Source: Diphasiastrum complanatum (Eukaryota > Streptophyta > Lycopodiopsida > Lycopodiales > Lycopodiaceae). From it: 64,000 nt of DNA. The DNA is taken from positions 63,126,904 through 63,190,903 of the forward strand of contig CM055097.1 of NCBI GenBank assembly GCA_029204225.1. The letters are read 5' to 3'. Both the position numbers and the translations under genes were made by a program. Of this stretch, positions 21,650-32,259 are shown piece by piece (within the stretch, counting starts at the first letter, position 1; every line of letters starts with the position of its first letter). A model generated the notes under the pieces. That model saw nothing but the letters and a program-made list of their open reading frames with translations, made no database searches and was not told the origin of the DNA.

Positions 21650-22263
21650 ATGGTAGCTTATGGGATTGCGATTGGGCAGCAAATCATATATACCCTACAG
21701 AGCAGCGATTGGCAATGTATATTGTCTACCAAATATGTTTCTAGCCAGGGACTGATGGTATTCATTCATAAACAAGATGTTTGGCCAACGATGGCATAGC
21801 AGTTCATCATCCACTTCAATATTAATAGGTGCTGATTCAATCCTTGAAACATGGTCGGCTAGATAATGTTGTTCACCCTTTTGAACCACAACGCGAAATT
21901 TGAATTCGGTCAATAATAATAGCCATCTTGCAATACGCCATGTGTTGCATGTCTTGTTCACCAAATAAAGTAACGACTGATGGTCAGTATAAAATACAAA
22001 ATGTGTTTAAAATAGATAATGTCAAAACTTTTAACAGAAAAATCATGGCCAACGCTTTAAGTTGTCTGCTTGCAAACTTGATAGGATAATCCTCTTATAT
22101 TCACCTGGTTGTGTCAAAATTGATCCAATGGCATATTTCGATGTAGCAGTGTGAATTTGAAACTCAATTTTCCAGATTGGAGCTCGTCGTATCGGTGCAG
22201 AAGCTAAAGCTTTTTTCAAATGCTTCCAATGCCTCTACTATCCAAATTGGTACAATAGTCAAT
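21650..22263 (-). pseudogene. Gyp4 RNase H end and integrase start
   Basis: Gypsy pol. The 21695-21964 frame carries NTWRIARWLLLLTEFKFRV and QKGEQHYLADHVSRIES, the conserved end of the gypsy RNase H. It is followed by LFMNEYHQSLARNIFG-like residues at the start of the integrase region, where the element is cut near 21650 beside RT1. The part at 21965-22263, nearer the reverse transcriptase, is out of frame but still shows the ILTQPGEYKRII-like and ASAPIRRAPIWKIEFQ-like blocks in pieces. No integrase zinc finger or catalytic core remains. Confidence 0.8.
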
Positions 22264-23352
22264 TTATATATAGGTCTTGCTAAATTCGCAAAAAATAGTA
22301 TGAATATCTGATAGTAATTTGCATGACCAATAAAAACATAGACTCCTCAAATTGTTCTTGGCGGTGGTAACTCGATAATGACTTTGATTTTGGAATAATC
22401 CGTAGCAATGCCATGTCTTGATATCACATGTCCAAGGACAACTCCATGAGTGACCCAAATTTGACACTTTTCTGGATTTAAGGAGATTTGGTACTTGCGA
22501 CAACATTCAAATACTTTATCCAAACGATCCAAGTGGTCTGTATTTGCACTATGGACTCCAAGATTATCCAAGTAGATTTCAAAGAAATTCTGCAAGTAGT
22601 CCTTAAAGGCAAACTGCGTCACTCTTTGAAATGAACTAGGTGCATTACAAAGTTCAAATGACATAACTTTATAAGCATAGGTTCTCCATTTTGTTGCAAA
22701 AATTGTTTTGTGGCGATCCGCAAGTGCTATCTTAACTTGGTTGTAACCACTAAATCGATCCAGAAAACTGTACGCTTTTGCTCTAGCAAGACGATCCAAT
22801 GCTTTTAGTAAAGGGTAACAGAAAGTGATTCTTTCGCATCACTTTATTCAAAGCTTTGAGATTCACACAAATTCTCATCTTCCCATTCTTCTTAGGAACG
22901 ACAACAATTGGTGAAACCCATTCTGTATGTTCAATTTCAGAAATGAAGTCGGCTTCAAGTAGTCTTTGCAGCTCTTTCTTTATAAGATCCATAACGTTTG
23001 GATTGCAATGATAAAATCTTGTGACCTTTGGAACTACATCAGGCATTAAGGGTATCGTATGCTCAATAACTAAGATAGAAATTCCTTTGAGATCCTTGTA
23101 CGTCCGAGCAAAACAATCTTGATATTTGATCAATAACTTTCTTAATGCTTGAAATTGTTCGAAAATAAGCTGTGCTCCAACTTGAATAATCTTTTCTGAC
23201 TCTCCTGGTTCAGCAAGATTCATTGGCTGAGTCCTAGCTGGCCCATCATAAACCTCCTTTGTTTCTAGTTCTTTTTCTTCAAGTTCACGATAAGCTTTTG
23301 GTAACATAATCACCACATCATCCAAAGTATAACGTTTGAAATGATTAGACAT
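22264..23352 (-). pseudogene. Gyp4 reverse transcriptase, gypsy type
   Basis: Two long frames cover the domain. The first (23352-22783) contains RFYHCNPNVMDLIKKELQRL, then ADFISEIEHTEWVSPIVVV and PKKNGKMRICVNLKALNK, the fingers region. The second (22799-22347) contains YSFLDRFSGYNQVKIALADR with the first catalytic aspartate, then SFELCNAPSSFQR and FFEIYLDNLGVHS. The catalytic pair reads YLDN instead of YLDD, so one of the two metal-binding aspartates is lost. The frames overlap by 17 bases with a frameshift. Domain order and residues are typical for the plant Tat/Athila side. Confidence 0.9.
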
Positions 23353-24304
23353 ATATTGTTGGAATTCTTCTAATTGTTCTTTTCCATAAGGGTTGATCTT
23401 TGATCTCCGTTTAGCTTTCTTGACAGGAATGATCTTGGAGGTGATGACTTTCTTGAAGATGTGCTCTTCTATGAAGGTGACGACTTCCTCAAGTGTGATT
23501 TCTTGCGAGAATTCTAACTTGAAGTATCATCCTTGACTTTCTCTTTTCCTTTGTCCAATAAGGGTGGTACATTCTTAGAATCAACTTTTTGAGATGATTT
23601 TTTTCATTTCAGGACCATATCATAGTGCTACTTAGCTTGTTTCTTTGTCATAGGTCCTGCCATCTTGTCCTCCTTCAATGTAGCTGCTTTTGATAGTCTT
23701 ATTATTGGTTCATCCGGAATATCTCGAACTCCATATCTTGTAGGATCCATATGATTGAGAATCTGCTCATCCATAAGCTTTGTCTCTCCATCATAAGTCA
23801 AAGCATGACTAACATGTATTAGATCATCTTCAATCGGATCTAGAGTCGGTTCAATTGATATCCAATCTAGGTTCATCATATTCAATGGAAAAGTGATCGG
23901 TGTATCCAAAGTTCGATCAAGCAAAGAAATTTTGCTCAATTCGGATTGATTATCTTGTTGACACATATAGCATGCTATACAATCCACTATTGCAAGAGCT
24001 TGATTCCAATTGACATTGTCGGTTTGAGAGTCATAATGAACTCCTAGAGTCTTCACTTCTTGATCACATGTATGATCTGTTGTTGATGAATCATCATCCC
24101 CTCTTTGGACTACTAGCTTGATAATCCAAGTAATTGGATCTACTTTGACTGCATGCTCACGATTCTCAAAAGTAATTTTGCCGGTGCCCCAATTATGAAT
24201 TACTTAAGCAACTCGTAACCATGGATGTCCCAATAAAACTTAATATACATTCAGTGCGTCAGGTAAGTCCATTACTATAGAAGTAACGACAAACTACACT
24301 TCAG
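23353..24304 (-). pseudogene. Gyp4 linker between protease and polymerase
   Basis: The frame at 24056-23628 (MKTLGVHYDSQTDNVNWNQA..., ending GPMTKKQAK) and shorter pieces lie where gypsy elements of this type have a poorly conserved spacer. No catalytic motif is visible. The TKKQAK end followed by further lysine-rich pieces fits the region before the reverse transcriptase. Confidence 0.6.
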
Positions 24305-24744
24305 CTATTTTGACAAGTATATCTTTAACCATTTCTCATGGCATACTATCATTTGATCAACTAGCTTAATGGCCAAAGTGGCAAGCTTCAACTTGGTAAG
24401 TCCCCATTTTGCACATAGCTTGGTTGAAATCAAATTAACTCCTGAACCTCCATCAATCACGGCTGCTTCTTTACTAAACTGTCTATGTTGTATCGGTAGA
24501 ATGATGTTTTTCTGCTCACTTTCCCAGGCTGCTCCCACATTAAGTACTTTGTTCGATTCTTCAAACCCGTCACAAAAAATTGGCTTTTGATGGATTGATG
24601 GCCCCATTTGAGTCAATCTTTCTGCTAATACTTCTTTTGCTTTCGACACCAGCTTAAGAAATTCTCCCAGTGTGATATCCATCTTGCTAGACAACATATT
24701 CATGATCATTTTTGTTTATGGTGCTTCAGGTTCCGACATTTTAA
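24305..24744 (-). pseudogene. Gyp4 protease region
   Basis: The frame 24709-24305 starts in a helical stretch (LGEFLKLVSKAKEVLAERL) and then shows EAAVIDGGSGVNLISTKLC, the position of the aspartic protease active site. D-G-G-S stands where D-T-G or D-S-G is expected, so the site may have been inactive or mutated after insertion. Cop6 interrupts the element immediately upstream at 24745; the gag part resumes at 30456. The + strand frame in the same place is a shadow. Confidence 0.75.
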
Positions 24745-24993
24745 AGTTAAAATAGCAATGATCGACTTATACAGTGCTTTCTTATTTCGACGACACCACG
24801 TGTGCTTAGTTCTAGAGTTATCGGGCCATCTTTCTTTTACGAGCCCTTTGAGTGTTTTTAAAGAACTCATCTTTGTACTTACGAAGTAGTTGAATATACA
24901 GTTTGAAGAGAGCAATTTTGAGTTCTTGTTGCACTTGACGTTGTGCTGTGGTGATTGATCCGGTCGGGTGTTTTCAATTGTGTTTTCTTAACT
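24745..24993 (+). mobile_element. Cop6 5' LTR (non-canonical ends)
   Basis: 249 bases, starting AGTTAAAATAGC and ending TTTTCTTAACT, so the ends are AG...CT rather than TG...CA. The primer site begins at the next base, which fixes the end. By eye it differs from the 3' LTR at 7 positions, all transitions. Flanks TTTAA and ATTAA resemble a target duplication with one mismatch. Confidence 0.9.
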
Positions 24994-25005
24994 TGGTATC
25001 AGAGC
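24994..25005 (+). other. Cop6 primer binding site
   Basis: TGGTATCAGAGC, exact match to the initiator-Met site, immediately after the LTR. Confidence 0.95.
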
Positions 25006-26245
25006 CCTTGATGGCTGGAATCACCGGACAAGAACAGAGAGCTGCAAATTCACGATGGTTTGTTGGCTAGGAAGCACAAAACCGAGTCTATGGAGATTTG
25101 TGGAACGGCTCAAAACTGTAAAAAGGACTCAGAGACAGGAAATTGTTGGTTGATCAGAAAGCAAGCAAAGTTTGAAGCTGAAAATTTCTTCTGGAGGGTT
25201 GTTTGGCATTTGTGATTGGTTTGAATCCAATCGAATACCGTTTGAAGAGTGGTTTGGAGCAAAAGATAACCTCCAATAGGGCGACCTCAACCAGTTAGGA
25301 GCTGCAAAGGAAAGCTCAGGGAAAGCCTGAGTAAAGCTCAATATATTCTTCTCTTCAAAATTGCTAGGGTTTCAAGGGACAAAATCTGAGATATCTCCTT
25401 GTAGGAGGTCAATTTCAAAGCAGTGAGAGGCTGTGAATGGGCGCCCTGGTAGCGCGATTCAGCAGTAGGGAGGCCGCGACTGGCCGTGGAGAAGGAAGGC
25501 AGCCAGTTCGATCCATGTGGAGCTGCCATAGCCTGTGAAGGAGAGAGAAGAACTCCATCGCTGAGAGAGAGAGGAGGAGGAGAGGTCGCGAGAACTCTCA
25601 CGCGCTCAGTCCTAATCATCAACTAGTGGCCCGAAGTGTTCAGTGCTTCGAAGGCCTTTGATCAACGCACAAAAGCATTGACATCCGTCCGATCTCAATT
25701 CATACAGATCGACGATGGTTATTTCACAACAGGTGAGTCGTTGGATCTAAAGGATCCGTTGGATTAGTGAAAAAGTCTGAAGGGGTCTGAAGTGCAAAGT
25801 GCATTGCAACTTCATTAAAAATCTTCAAACTAAAAAGATTGTTGGGTCCCAAGTCTTTGAAGGGTGAAGTTTCTTCACACTGAAGAAACAGTTCAAAAAC
25901 CCAAATTGCCCTTATTTTTACCTCATTTAGCCTATTTTGGCCAAACGAAAGGCTATAGCCTCCAGACGAAGGGCACCTTGATTGTACCTGCAAGTAGTGA
26001 TTGCTGTGGAGAAAGTGTTCAAAGTGCACCAGAAGTGATTTCACCATTCCACTGGGCAGGAAGCTAGGAGTTGGTGACGTGAAGCATTTTGGAAAACGAC
26101 GCCAGTTTGGCTTTCAATTTGGCGAAAGAGCGGCGGGTGGCTTGGTAAGCTAAAACTTGCAGGTCATTATTATCGATTTCTGACATCACGGTTGGCTCTA
26201 GCATACACTTTATAGCCTACAGGTGAAGTTTTAAGCAGTTCGAAG
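25006..26245 (+). other. Cop6 untranslated leader
   Basis: About 1.24 kb with no convincing coding frame on the + strand. The minus-strand frames at 25129-26047 have no family features. Leaders of this length are known in plant copia elements. Confidence 0.6.
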
Positions 26246-27387
26246 ATGGCAAACATCAATGAGGCAATTTTGGGCGATGCAAGCAAACTTGATGGGCTTC
26301 TAACTACAACATCTGGAAATTCAAAATGAAGAGCATTTTGATGGAGAAAGAGTTGTGGGAAATTGTGGCAGGTATTGAAGTCCGGCCAAATACCACTCCA
26401 GGTGACATAAGGGCCTTTGATAAAAAGGCGCAGAGAGCATTATCCTTGATCAATTTTTCAGTGAAAGACCATGTGATCACTCACATAAGTGATGCCACAA
26501 CGGCTAGGGGAGCTTGGGAAGCTCTTAGAATGCAATTTCAAACTTGCAATCCAGCTCGAGCCATGTTCTTGAAGTCAAGACAAACCCCACAAGAGGATCA
26601 AGCCTTACTTGCCAAAGGCAAGCAGAAAGGATGGAAAAGGATTCCTAAGAAATCCAAGGATGATGATGACGAAGGAGAGTCATCATCAAAAGAGAAAAAG
26701 AAGAAGAAAGAAAAATGTTACTATTGCCACAAACCGGGTCATTTGGCACGCGAGTGTTATAAGAAGAAAGCAGACATAAAGGCGAGAAAAGTGACTCAAC
26801 AAGGAAACATTGCCAAAGATGATGGAAAAGATGACGAGACAAGTATTTTCTCATCGGCATTGGCATCCCAAGTTGATGATGGTGCCAGATGGTTCATAGA
26901 CTCAGGCGCCACAAGGCATATGACCGAAAAACGTGATTGGTTTGAAAAATTCTCACCAATCCATGATGGGGATAAGGTCACTCAAGCCAATGGAGAGGAA
27001 TGCCAGATACAGGGTGTGGGCAATGTACCTGTGCAATTTTCTGATGGCAAAATTAAAAACATCCCTAATGTACTTTATGTTCCTGGACTCAAAAAGAGTT
27101 TGCTTTCTGTTGGTGTAATAGCAAATCAACATCTTAAAGTTGAATCTGTCAAGGATGGATGCCTTATGAAGGATACGAACCATAATCACAAAGTGGTGGC
27201 AAAGGGTTATAGAGATAGTAACTGCGGCCTTTATAAATTGGATGCTGCAAAACCAGGTGAATACGGTTTGGCTATCTCAACAACATCTCAATCCGAGTTG
27301 TGGCACAGAAGACTTGGTCAATTGAACTATGGGAGCTTGAGATTGATGGCGAAGCTAAAGATGGCAATAGAGTTACCGGCATTGTAG
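26246..27387 (+). pseudogene. Cop6 gag and protease
   Basis: Gag starts at the ATG at 26246 (MANINEAILGDASKLDG). A frameshift near 26298 passes to the main frame, which starts SNYNIWKFKMKSILMEKELW. The UBN2 core is shortened: after CNPARAMFLKSRQTPQEDQA it jumps to a lysine-rich stretch, so about 80-100 codons are missing. Then follow the zinc knuckle CYYCHKPGHLAREC and the protease with WFIDSGATRHMTEKRDWF (active-site DSG intact). The region before integrase (LWHRRLGQLNYGSLRLM) ends in a stop at 27387. This is the best-preserved element of the window and lies inside Gyp4. Confidence 0.92.
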
Positions 27388-28015
27388 GATGATCATCATG
27401 CAATATGTGAAGGATGCATCATGGGAAAGCATCACAGAGAGACATTCAAGAAAGGTGGAGCTGCAAGAGCTAAGAAACCACTAGAACTAATTCACAGCGA
27501 CCTGTGCGGCCCAATGAAGACCATGTCGTTGGGAAAAGCATATTATTTTATGACTTTCATAGATGATTACTCTAGGAGGACATGGATTTATTTCTTGAAG
27601 AAGAAATCTGACGCTTTTGCTCGTTTCAAGGAGTTCAAAACTTTGGTAGAGAACCAACTAGATGCACGCATCAAAGTGCTAAGATCAAATAGAGGGTATG
27701 AATACAAATCTGATGATTTTGAAGACTTTTGAAAAGAACACGGCATTAAAAGACAATTCACACAGTCACACACACCGCATAGTAATGGTGTAGCTGAAAG
27801 GAAAAACGGAACTATTATGGAGAGTGCACACTCCATGATGAAGCAAATGGGCTTGACCGATTCACTTTGGTCGGAAGCGTGCAGTGCGACAACGTTCTTG
27901 CAAAATAGGAGCCCTATAGTTGCGGTTCCAAATGTGACTCCTGAAGAAGCATTTACTAGAATAAAGCCAAAAAATCGACAAGTTTCGTGTCATTGGATGT
28001 AAGGCCTATGTACAT
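27388..28015 (+). pseudogene. Cop6 integrase
   Basis: The zinc-binding end (CEGCIMGKHHRETF) is followed by the catalytic core. LELIHSDLCGPM holds the first aspartate, FMTFIDDYSRRTWIYFLKKK sits in between, and LRSNRGYEYKS has N where the second catalytic aspartate (usually SDNG or TDRGGE) is expected. HSNGVAERKNGTIMESAHSM holds the glutamate. Stops lie at 27387 and 27732, and a frameshift lies near 27970 before the GCKAYVHVPKEE-type region. It would insert element DNA into the genome; this copy cannot. Confidence 0.92.
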
Positions 28016-28669
28016 GTGCCAAAGGAGGAGCAAAAGAAACTTGATGCCAAAGCAATCAAGTGTATCTTCGTCGGTTATGATGAAAGAATGAAAGCTTACA
28101 GATGTTTTGATCCTGTAATGAACAAGATTCACATTAGCAAAGATGTGATCTTTGATGAAACGCATAGGTATGAAGATGAAGACCATGCAAGCAGTGAAAT
28201 CATCAAGAGACTTCCCACAATTCTGGAGGAAGAAAATGAAGAAGATGCTCCACAAAATGATGCACGTGAAGACAAAAGTCGAGAGGGCGAATATGAAAGA
28301 ACACCACCTATTCAAGAGCCTAGGGGGAGGTACTTGCCAATAGGAGCAATAAAGGAGAAACCGGTTGGAAGTAAGAGACATTACTTGGACACTCCTTGGG
28401 ATACGTACTCTCCACGTAGTGTATCACCTGAATCTAAGATACCAAAATGGTATGAAAAGATCATGAAGGACGCAAAGCTAAATCAAACAGGATCTAGCAC
28501 ACAAAGTGAGGTGAGAAGATCAACACGGAAAAGGAAGTCTCCCGATCGTTATCATGTGAACTATGTCCTAATGATTGACATTTTGAAGTGTCGAGAGCCA
28601 TCAACCTTTGATGAGGCAAAAGATCAAAAAGAGTGGCAAAGGGCAATGGAAGAAGAGATAGTGACATGA
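28016..28669 (+). pseudogene. Cop6 integrase C-terminal domain and linker
   Basis: The frame runs from MPKEEQKKLDAKAIKCIFVG, the SH3-like block, through YRCFDPVMNKIHISKDVIFD and a long acidic linker with the basic GKRKSPDR-like stretch, to EPSTFDEAKDQKEWQRAMEE at the start of the reverse transcriptase. A stop at 28669 separates it from the next frame, which lacks a few residues at the junction. Confidence 0.9.
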
Positions 28670-30115
28670 TACATGGGAATTGGTTGATCTACCACTTGGA
28701 AAGAAATTCATTGACAACAAACGGGTGTTTAGAACAAAGTTTCATGCGGATGGCACAATAGCAAAGTATAAGGCACGCCTAGTAGTGAAGGGTTATGAGC
28801 AAAGCAAAGGAATTGACTATGAAAAGACATTTGCTCCAGTGGCTAAGTGGACTACGCTACACCTTATCATTGCCTTAGCATCTCATTTTGGGTGGAAGAT
28901 CCATCAAATGGATGTGAAGTCTGCATTTTTGAATGGTGACTTAGAGGAAGAAGTTTACATGGTCCAACCGCAGGGCTTCATGGCAAAAGGGCAAGAACAG
29001 AAGGTATGTAAACTACACAAAGCACTTTATGGCCTTAAGCAAGTGCCACGCGCATGGTATGGAGCATTGACAGTTACTTTCTTTCACATGGATTTGTAAG
29101 AACAAATTCAGATCCAAATATTTATGTTCTTATAAATGATGACAGCATTGCCTTGATTGTACTTTACGTTGATGATATCATTATCACTAGCAATGATGAG
29201 AACCTCACTCGTTCTATCAAAGCCAACTTACGCAAGCAATTTGAGATGACAGATTTAGATCTTATGCATGATTGCTTGGGTGTCGAAGTATGGCAAACTA
29301 GCAGTGATATCAGGTTATGTCAAAACAAGTATGTAGGCAAGATATTGGAGAGATTTCACATGACAGAGTGCAAACCTTCCATCACCCCTTGTGAAGCTGG
29401 TAAGAAATTATCTCGTATTGATGATAGTGCACATGTTGATGCTACACTATTTCGTCAGCTAGTTGGAAGTTTAATATATCTTACGACTACATGTCCTGAT
29501 ATCTGCTATGCTGTAAGTTTGATTAGCCAATTCATGTCATCACCCACTATGGGCCATTGGAAATCTGCAAAAAGGAAATTGAGGTATGTGAAAGGTACAT
29601 CGAACCTTGGTCTAATCTACAAAAGACAAAGTGTTTTACCTAAGTTGCAAGGTTATGTTGACGCTGATTGGGCTGGAAGTATAGATGATAGAAAGTCAAC
29701 AACAGGTTATACCTTCAATTTTGGTAGTGGCTATTTTTCGTGGTCTAGCAAGAAGCAAGATACTATTTCTCTTTCTTCCATAGAAGCCGAATATAAAGCG
29801 TTGAGTTCTGCTACCCAAGAAGCTATTTGGCTACGTAAGTTGTTATGTGAGATTGGCATAAAGCAGGTAAATCCCACTGTTATTTTCTGTGACGGTCAAA
29901 GCAGAATACAATTGGCTAAAAATCCAATCTTTCATGCAAGGAAAAAACATATTGAAGTAAAATATCACTTTGTGCGTGAAAAATTACAATCTAAAGACAT
30001 AAGTATTGTACATTGTTCTACGTTGTTACAAGTTGCTGATATATTTACAAAATCTTTAAGTAAAGAAAAGTTTGAAACTTTTAGAGCCAAACTTGGCTTA
30101 GACCAGGTCATGTAA
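28670..30115 (+). pseudogene. Cop6 reverse transcriptase and RNase H
   Basis: Two overlapping frames. The first (28680-29099) contains YKARLVVKGYEQSKGIDYEK, then HQMDVKSAFLNGDLEEEVY and LYGLKQVPRAWY. A frameshift near 29060 leads to the second (29054-30115) with LIVLYVDDIIITSND, where the catalytic YVDD is intact. The RNase H has YVDADWAGSIDDRKSTTGY, then SLSSIEAEYKALSSAT, FCDGQSRIQLAKNP and KHIEVKYHFVREKLQS, ending near the stop at 30113. Apart from the frameshift the domains are full length. A polypurine tract and the LTR follow about 80 bases later. Confidence 0.93.
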
Positions 30116-30195
30116 ATAGCCTTTATTTGTAATGCTATCATGGAGGTATGTTCCATGAATAGAGTATACTCTAAAATAAGAAATGACGTTGATCA

Positions 30196-30206
30196 TTGAG
30201 GGAGAG
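30196..30206 (+). other. Cop6 polypurine tract
   Basis: TTGAGGGAGAG, directly before the 3' LTR start AGTTAAAATAG at 30207. Confidence 0.85.
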
Positions 30207-30455
30207 AGTTAAAATAGCAATGATCGACTTATACAGTGCTTTCTTATTTCGACGGCACCACGTGTGCTTAGTTCTAGAGTTATCGGGCCATCTTTCTTTT
30301 ACGAGCCCTTTGAGTGTTTTTAAGGAACTCATCTTTGTACTTATGAAACAGTTGAATATACAGTTTGAAGAGAGCAATTCTGAGTTCTTGTTGCACTTGA
30401 CGTTGTGCTATGGTGATTGATCCGGTCGGGTGTTTTCAATTGTGTTTTCTTAACT
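30207..30455 (+). mobile_element. Cop6 3' LTR
   Basis: 249 bases, matching 24745-24993 with 7 differences by eye. It ends TTAACT and is followed by ATTAA and then the resumed Gyp4 sequence. Confidence 0.93.
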
Positions 30456-31483
30456 ATTAAAAGGTTCTTTATGATGGTGCAACTGTGTATGAACATCTGT
30501 TCTTGGATCTGCTTGTGGCATAGATGGAGAAGGGACTTCGGCTGCTGCTTTAGCGGCTTCTAGGACTTCTTCTTCTTGAAATTGTTTAATCCACTGTCTC
30601 ATATCCTGGTATCTCTTCTTTTCTGCTTTGAGATTCGGATACACGTCTGATGCGGTGGGTATATTTGTAGTTGGTGCAAATTTAGCAAGTACTGGATCAA
30701 CTAGAACTCCTTTCTGTTTTTGAGCTCTGGTAACAACCATCAAAGGTACAGTTGGTTCAGATTGAACTACTAGTCTTTTCTTGTTTGTAATCAAGTTTAC
30801 GGAGCAGTAACCGGAGGTGGTTTGGGTCTTGTAGGACAATCTTTATAATAATGTCCATAACCATAGTCTCTTCAAAATGGTACAAACATCCCTTTTTTCG
30901 GACATTCAACAACTCTATGGTTTTCTCCGCATGCAAAACATCCAAGTGGTGCTCTGGTCCATTGTCTAGCTGCTTGTTGTTGCGCGGTAGCATAGATAGC
31001 ATACTGCTCTAAAGGACCACTCTTGTGATCATTGCTATAATTCCATTGCTCATTACCAGAATAAGATTCTGGTTCCATTAGATTTGCAGGTGGAGTACTC
31101 TATCTCGTGGGAGCTGCAGAGTTAGTTGTTTTGGTAATCCAAGGCCAAAATTAAAAGGCTTTCCGTCAGGACCCTTTGAATAAGTAGATTCTTGATACTG
31201 AAGCTTAGCATACCTTTGCTAGATAATCCAAGAATTAAACGAGCAAAAGGCTGTTTCATGACCCGTATAATTGCACAAATGACAAATAATATTCATCATT
31301 TGTTGTTTCAACATTGGACATTCATTCATAGTATGATTGCCCGCACAAATTGAACACCAGACATTTTCCGGCTAGGAAAAGTCTTTCAAACTTTTCAAGT
31401 TCTTTGTTCGCTTTACCATGGAAAACTTCCAAGGCTAAATTGATCTTTTCATAAAGTTGAGACTGCATCTTTTCTAGCTGCAT
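30456..31483 (-). pseudogene. Gyp4 gag C-terminus and zinc knuckle
   Basis: The right-hand half of the gypsy element broken by Cop6. Around 30900-30960 the minus strand reads CFACGENHRVVECPKKG, a CCHC knuckle, followed after a stop by YGYGHYYKDCPTRP, which may be a second, damaged one. Before it, at 31280-31400, another Cys/His-containing stretch is too decayed to assign. The frame at 30839-30450 (VVTRAQKQKGVLVDPVLAKF, then a Lys/Glu-rich part) is the spacer between gag and protease, interrupted at 30456. Many stops and frameshifts are present. Confidence 0.75.
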
Positions 31484-32160
31484 CTACTGCTTTTGACCCA
31501 GTTGCTCAAACTCATTGATCACCTTCTCTATAGTAGCATTGATATTCATTGATGAAATGGTGGTGGATGTTGTCGTGGTTTGCCCTGCTACATAAGACAA
31601 CATTCCAACATTTGGTTCATCATCATAATCTTCATCCTCCTCATGAATTGCATCAGCCATAGTGCTTTGTGTCGTAACGTATTCAATATGGCATTTCAGC
31701 TCGTGTCTAATCCATTTGGGTAGACCTACTAAAAACCACATAATCAAAGCATCTTCATTGATTAGATCGAGATCACACTCATATCTGAGGTGTTTGATCT
31801 GTTCAATATAATCTCTTACTGCCTCTCTCTTTTCCATTTTAATTTTAATTAAAAGGAGAAAGAGATCTTCCATAAATTTTCTGGGCTTAAATCTCGTAAT
31901 GAGAGCGGCTTTAACCACTTCCCAATCTTGACGTTTTGCTTCCTCTTGGTTATAAAACCAATCTTGAGTAGCTTCAGTTAAGGCCATAGGGAATAACTGA
32001 AGTTCTTGTGGAAAAACTTTGTCATAAACCCTACACGATTCAGAAAAGATCTAGAGAAATCTGATGGGATCAGATAACCCATTGTGGTATATCTAAACAA
32101 GGAGACCTCTAACAATAATTGGTGGTGGGCTCAATGGTCCTTGTTCAGCCATAATTACGA
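31484..32160 (-). pseudogene. Gyp4 gag, gypsy type
   Basis: Gag core of the gypsy element, read from an ATG near 32150 (MAEQGPLSPPPIIVRGLL) with stops near 32094 and 32050, then a long frame at 31987-31484. The latter holds EATQDWFYNQEEAKRQDWEV, then RDYIEQIKHLRYECDLDLIN and WFLVGLPKWIRHELKCH, the retrotransposon gag core. The acidic stretch HEEDEDYDDEPN follows. Gyp7 has the same blocks in the same order, so the two are members of one family. Confidence 0.85.
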
Positions 32161-32259
32161 CAATCAATTAATGAGACTGGATCTAGATTTTTTTAACAAA
32201 AATCCTATCTCAGATCAGATGATCAATGCAGAATTATTGATAGGAGTGATAAGATCCTT
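32161..32259 (-). other. Gyp4 leader remnant
   Basis: Matches the start of the Gyp7 leader (GAGACTGGATCTAGATTTTTT here, GAGATTGGATCTAGATTTTTT-like there). It is cut by Cop7 at about 32255. No primer site or LTR is left. Confidence 0.6.

Noticed and set aside
25129-26047. Minus-strand frames in the Cop6 leader
   Set aside because: No domain features; they lie inside the leader of a well-defined + strand element.
27956-28381. 141-codon minus-strand frame with hydrophobic stretches, considered as a membrane protein
   Set aside because: It is the antisense shadow of the Cop6 integrase and linker.
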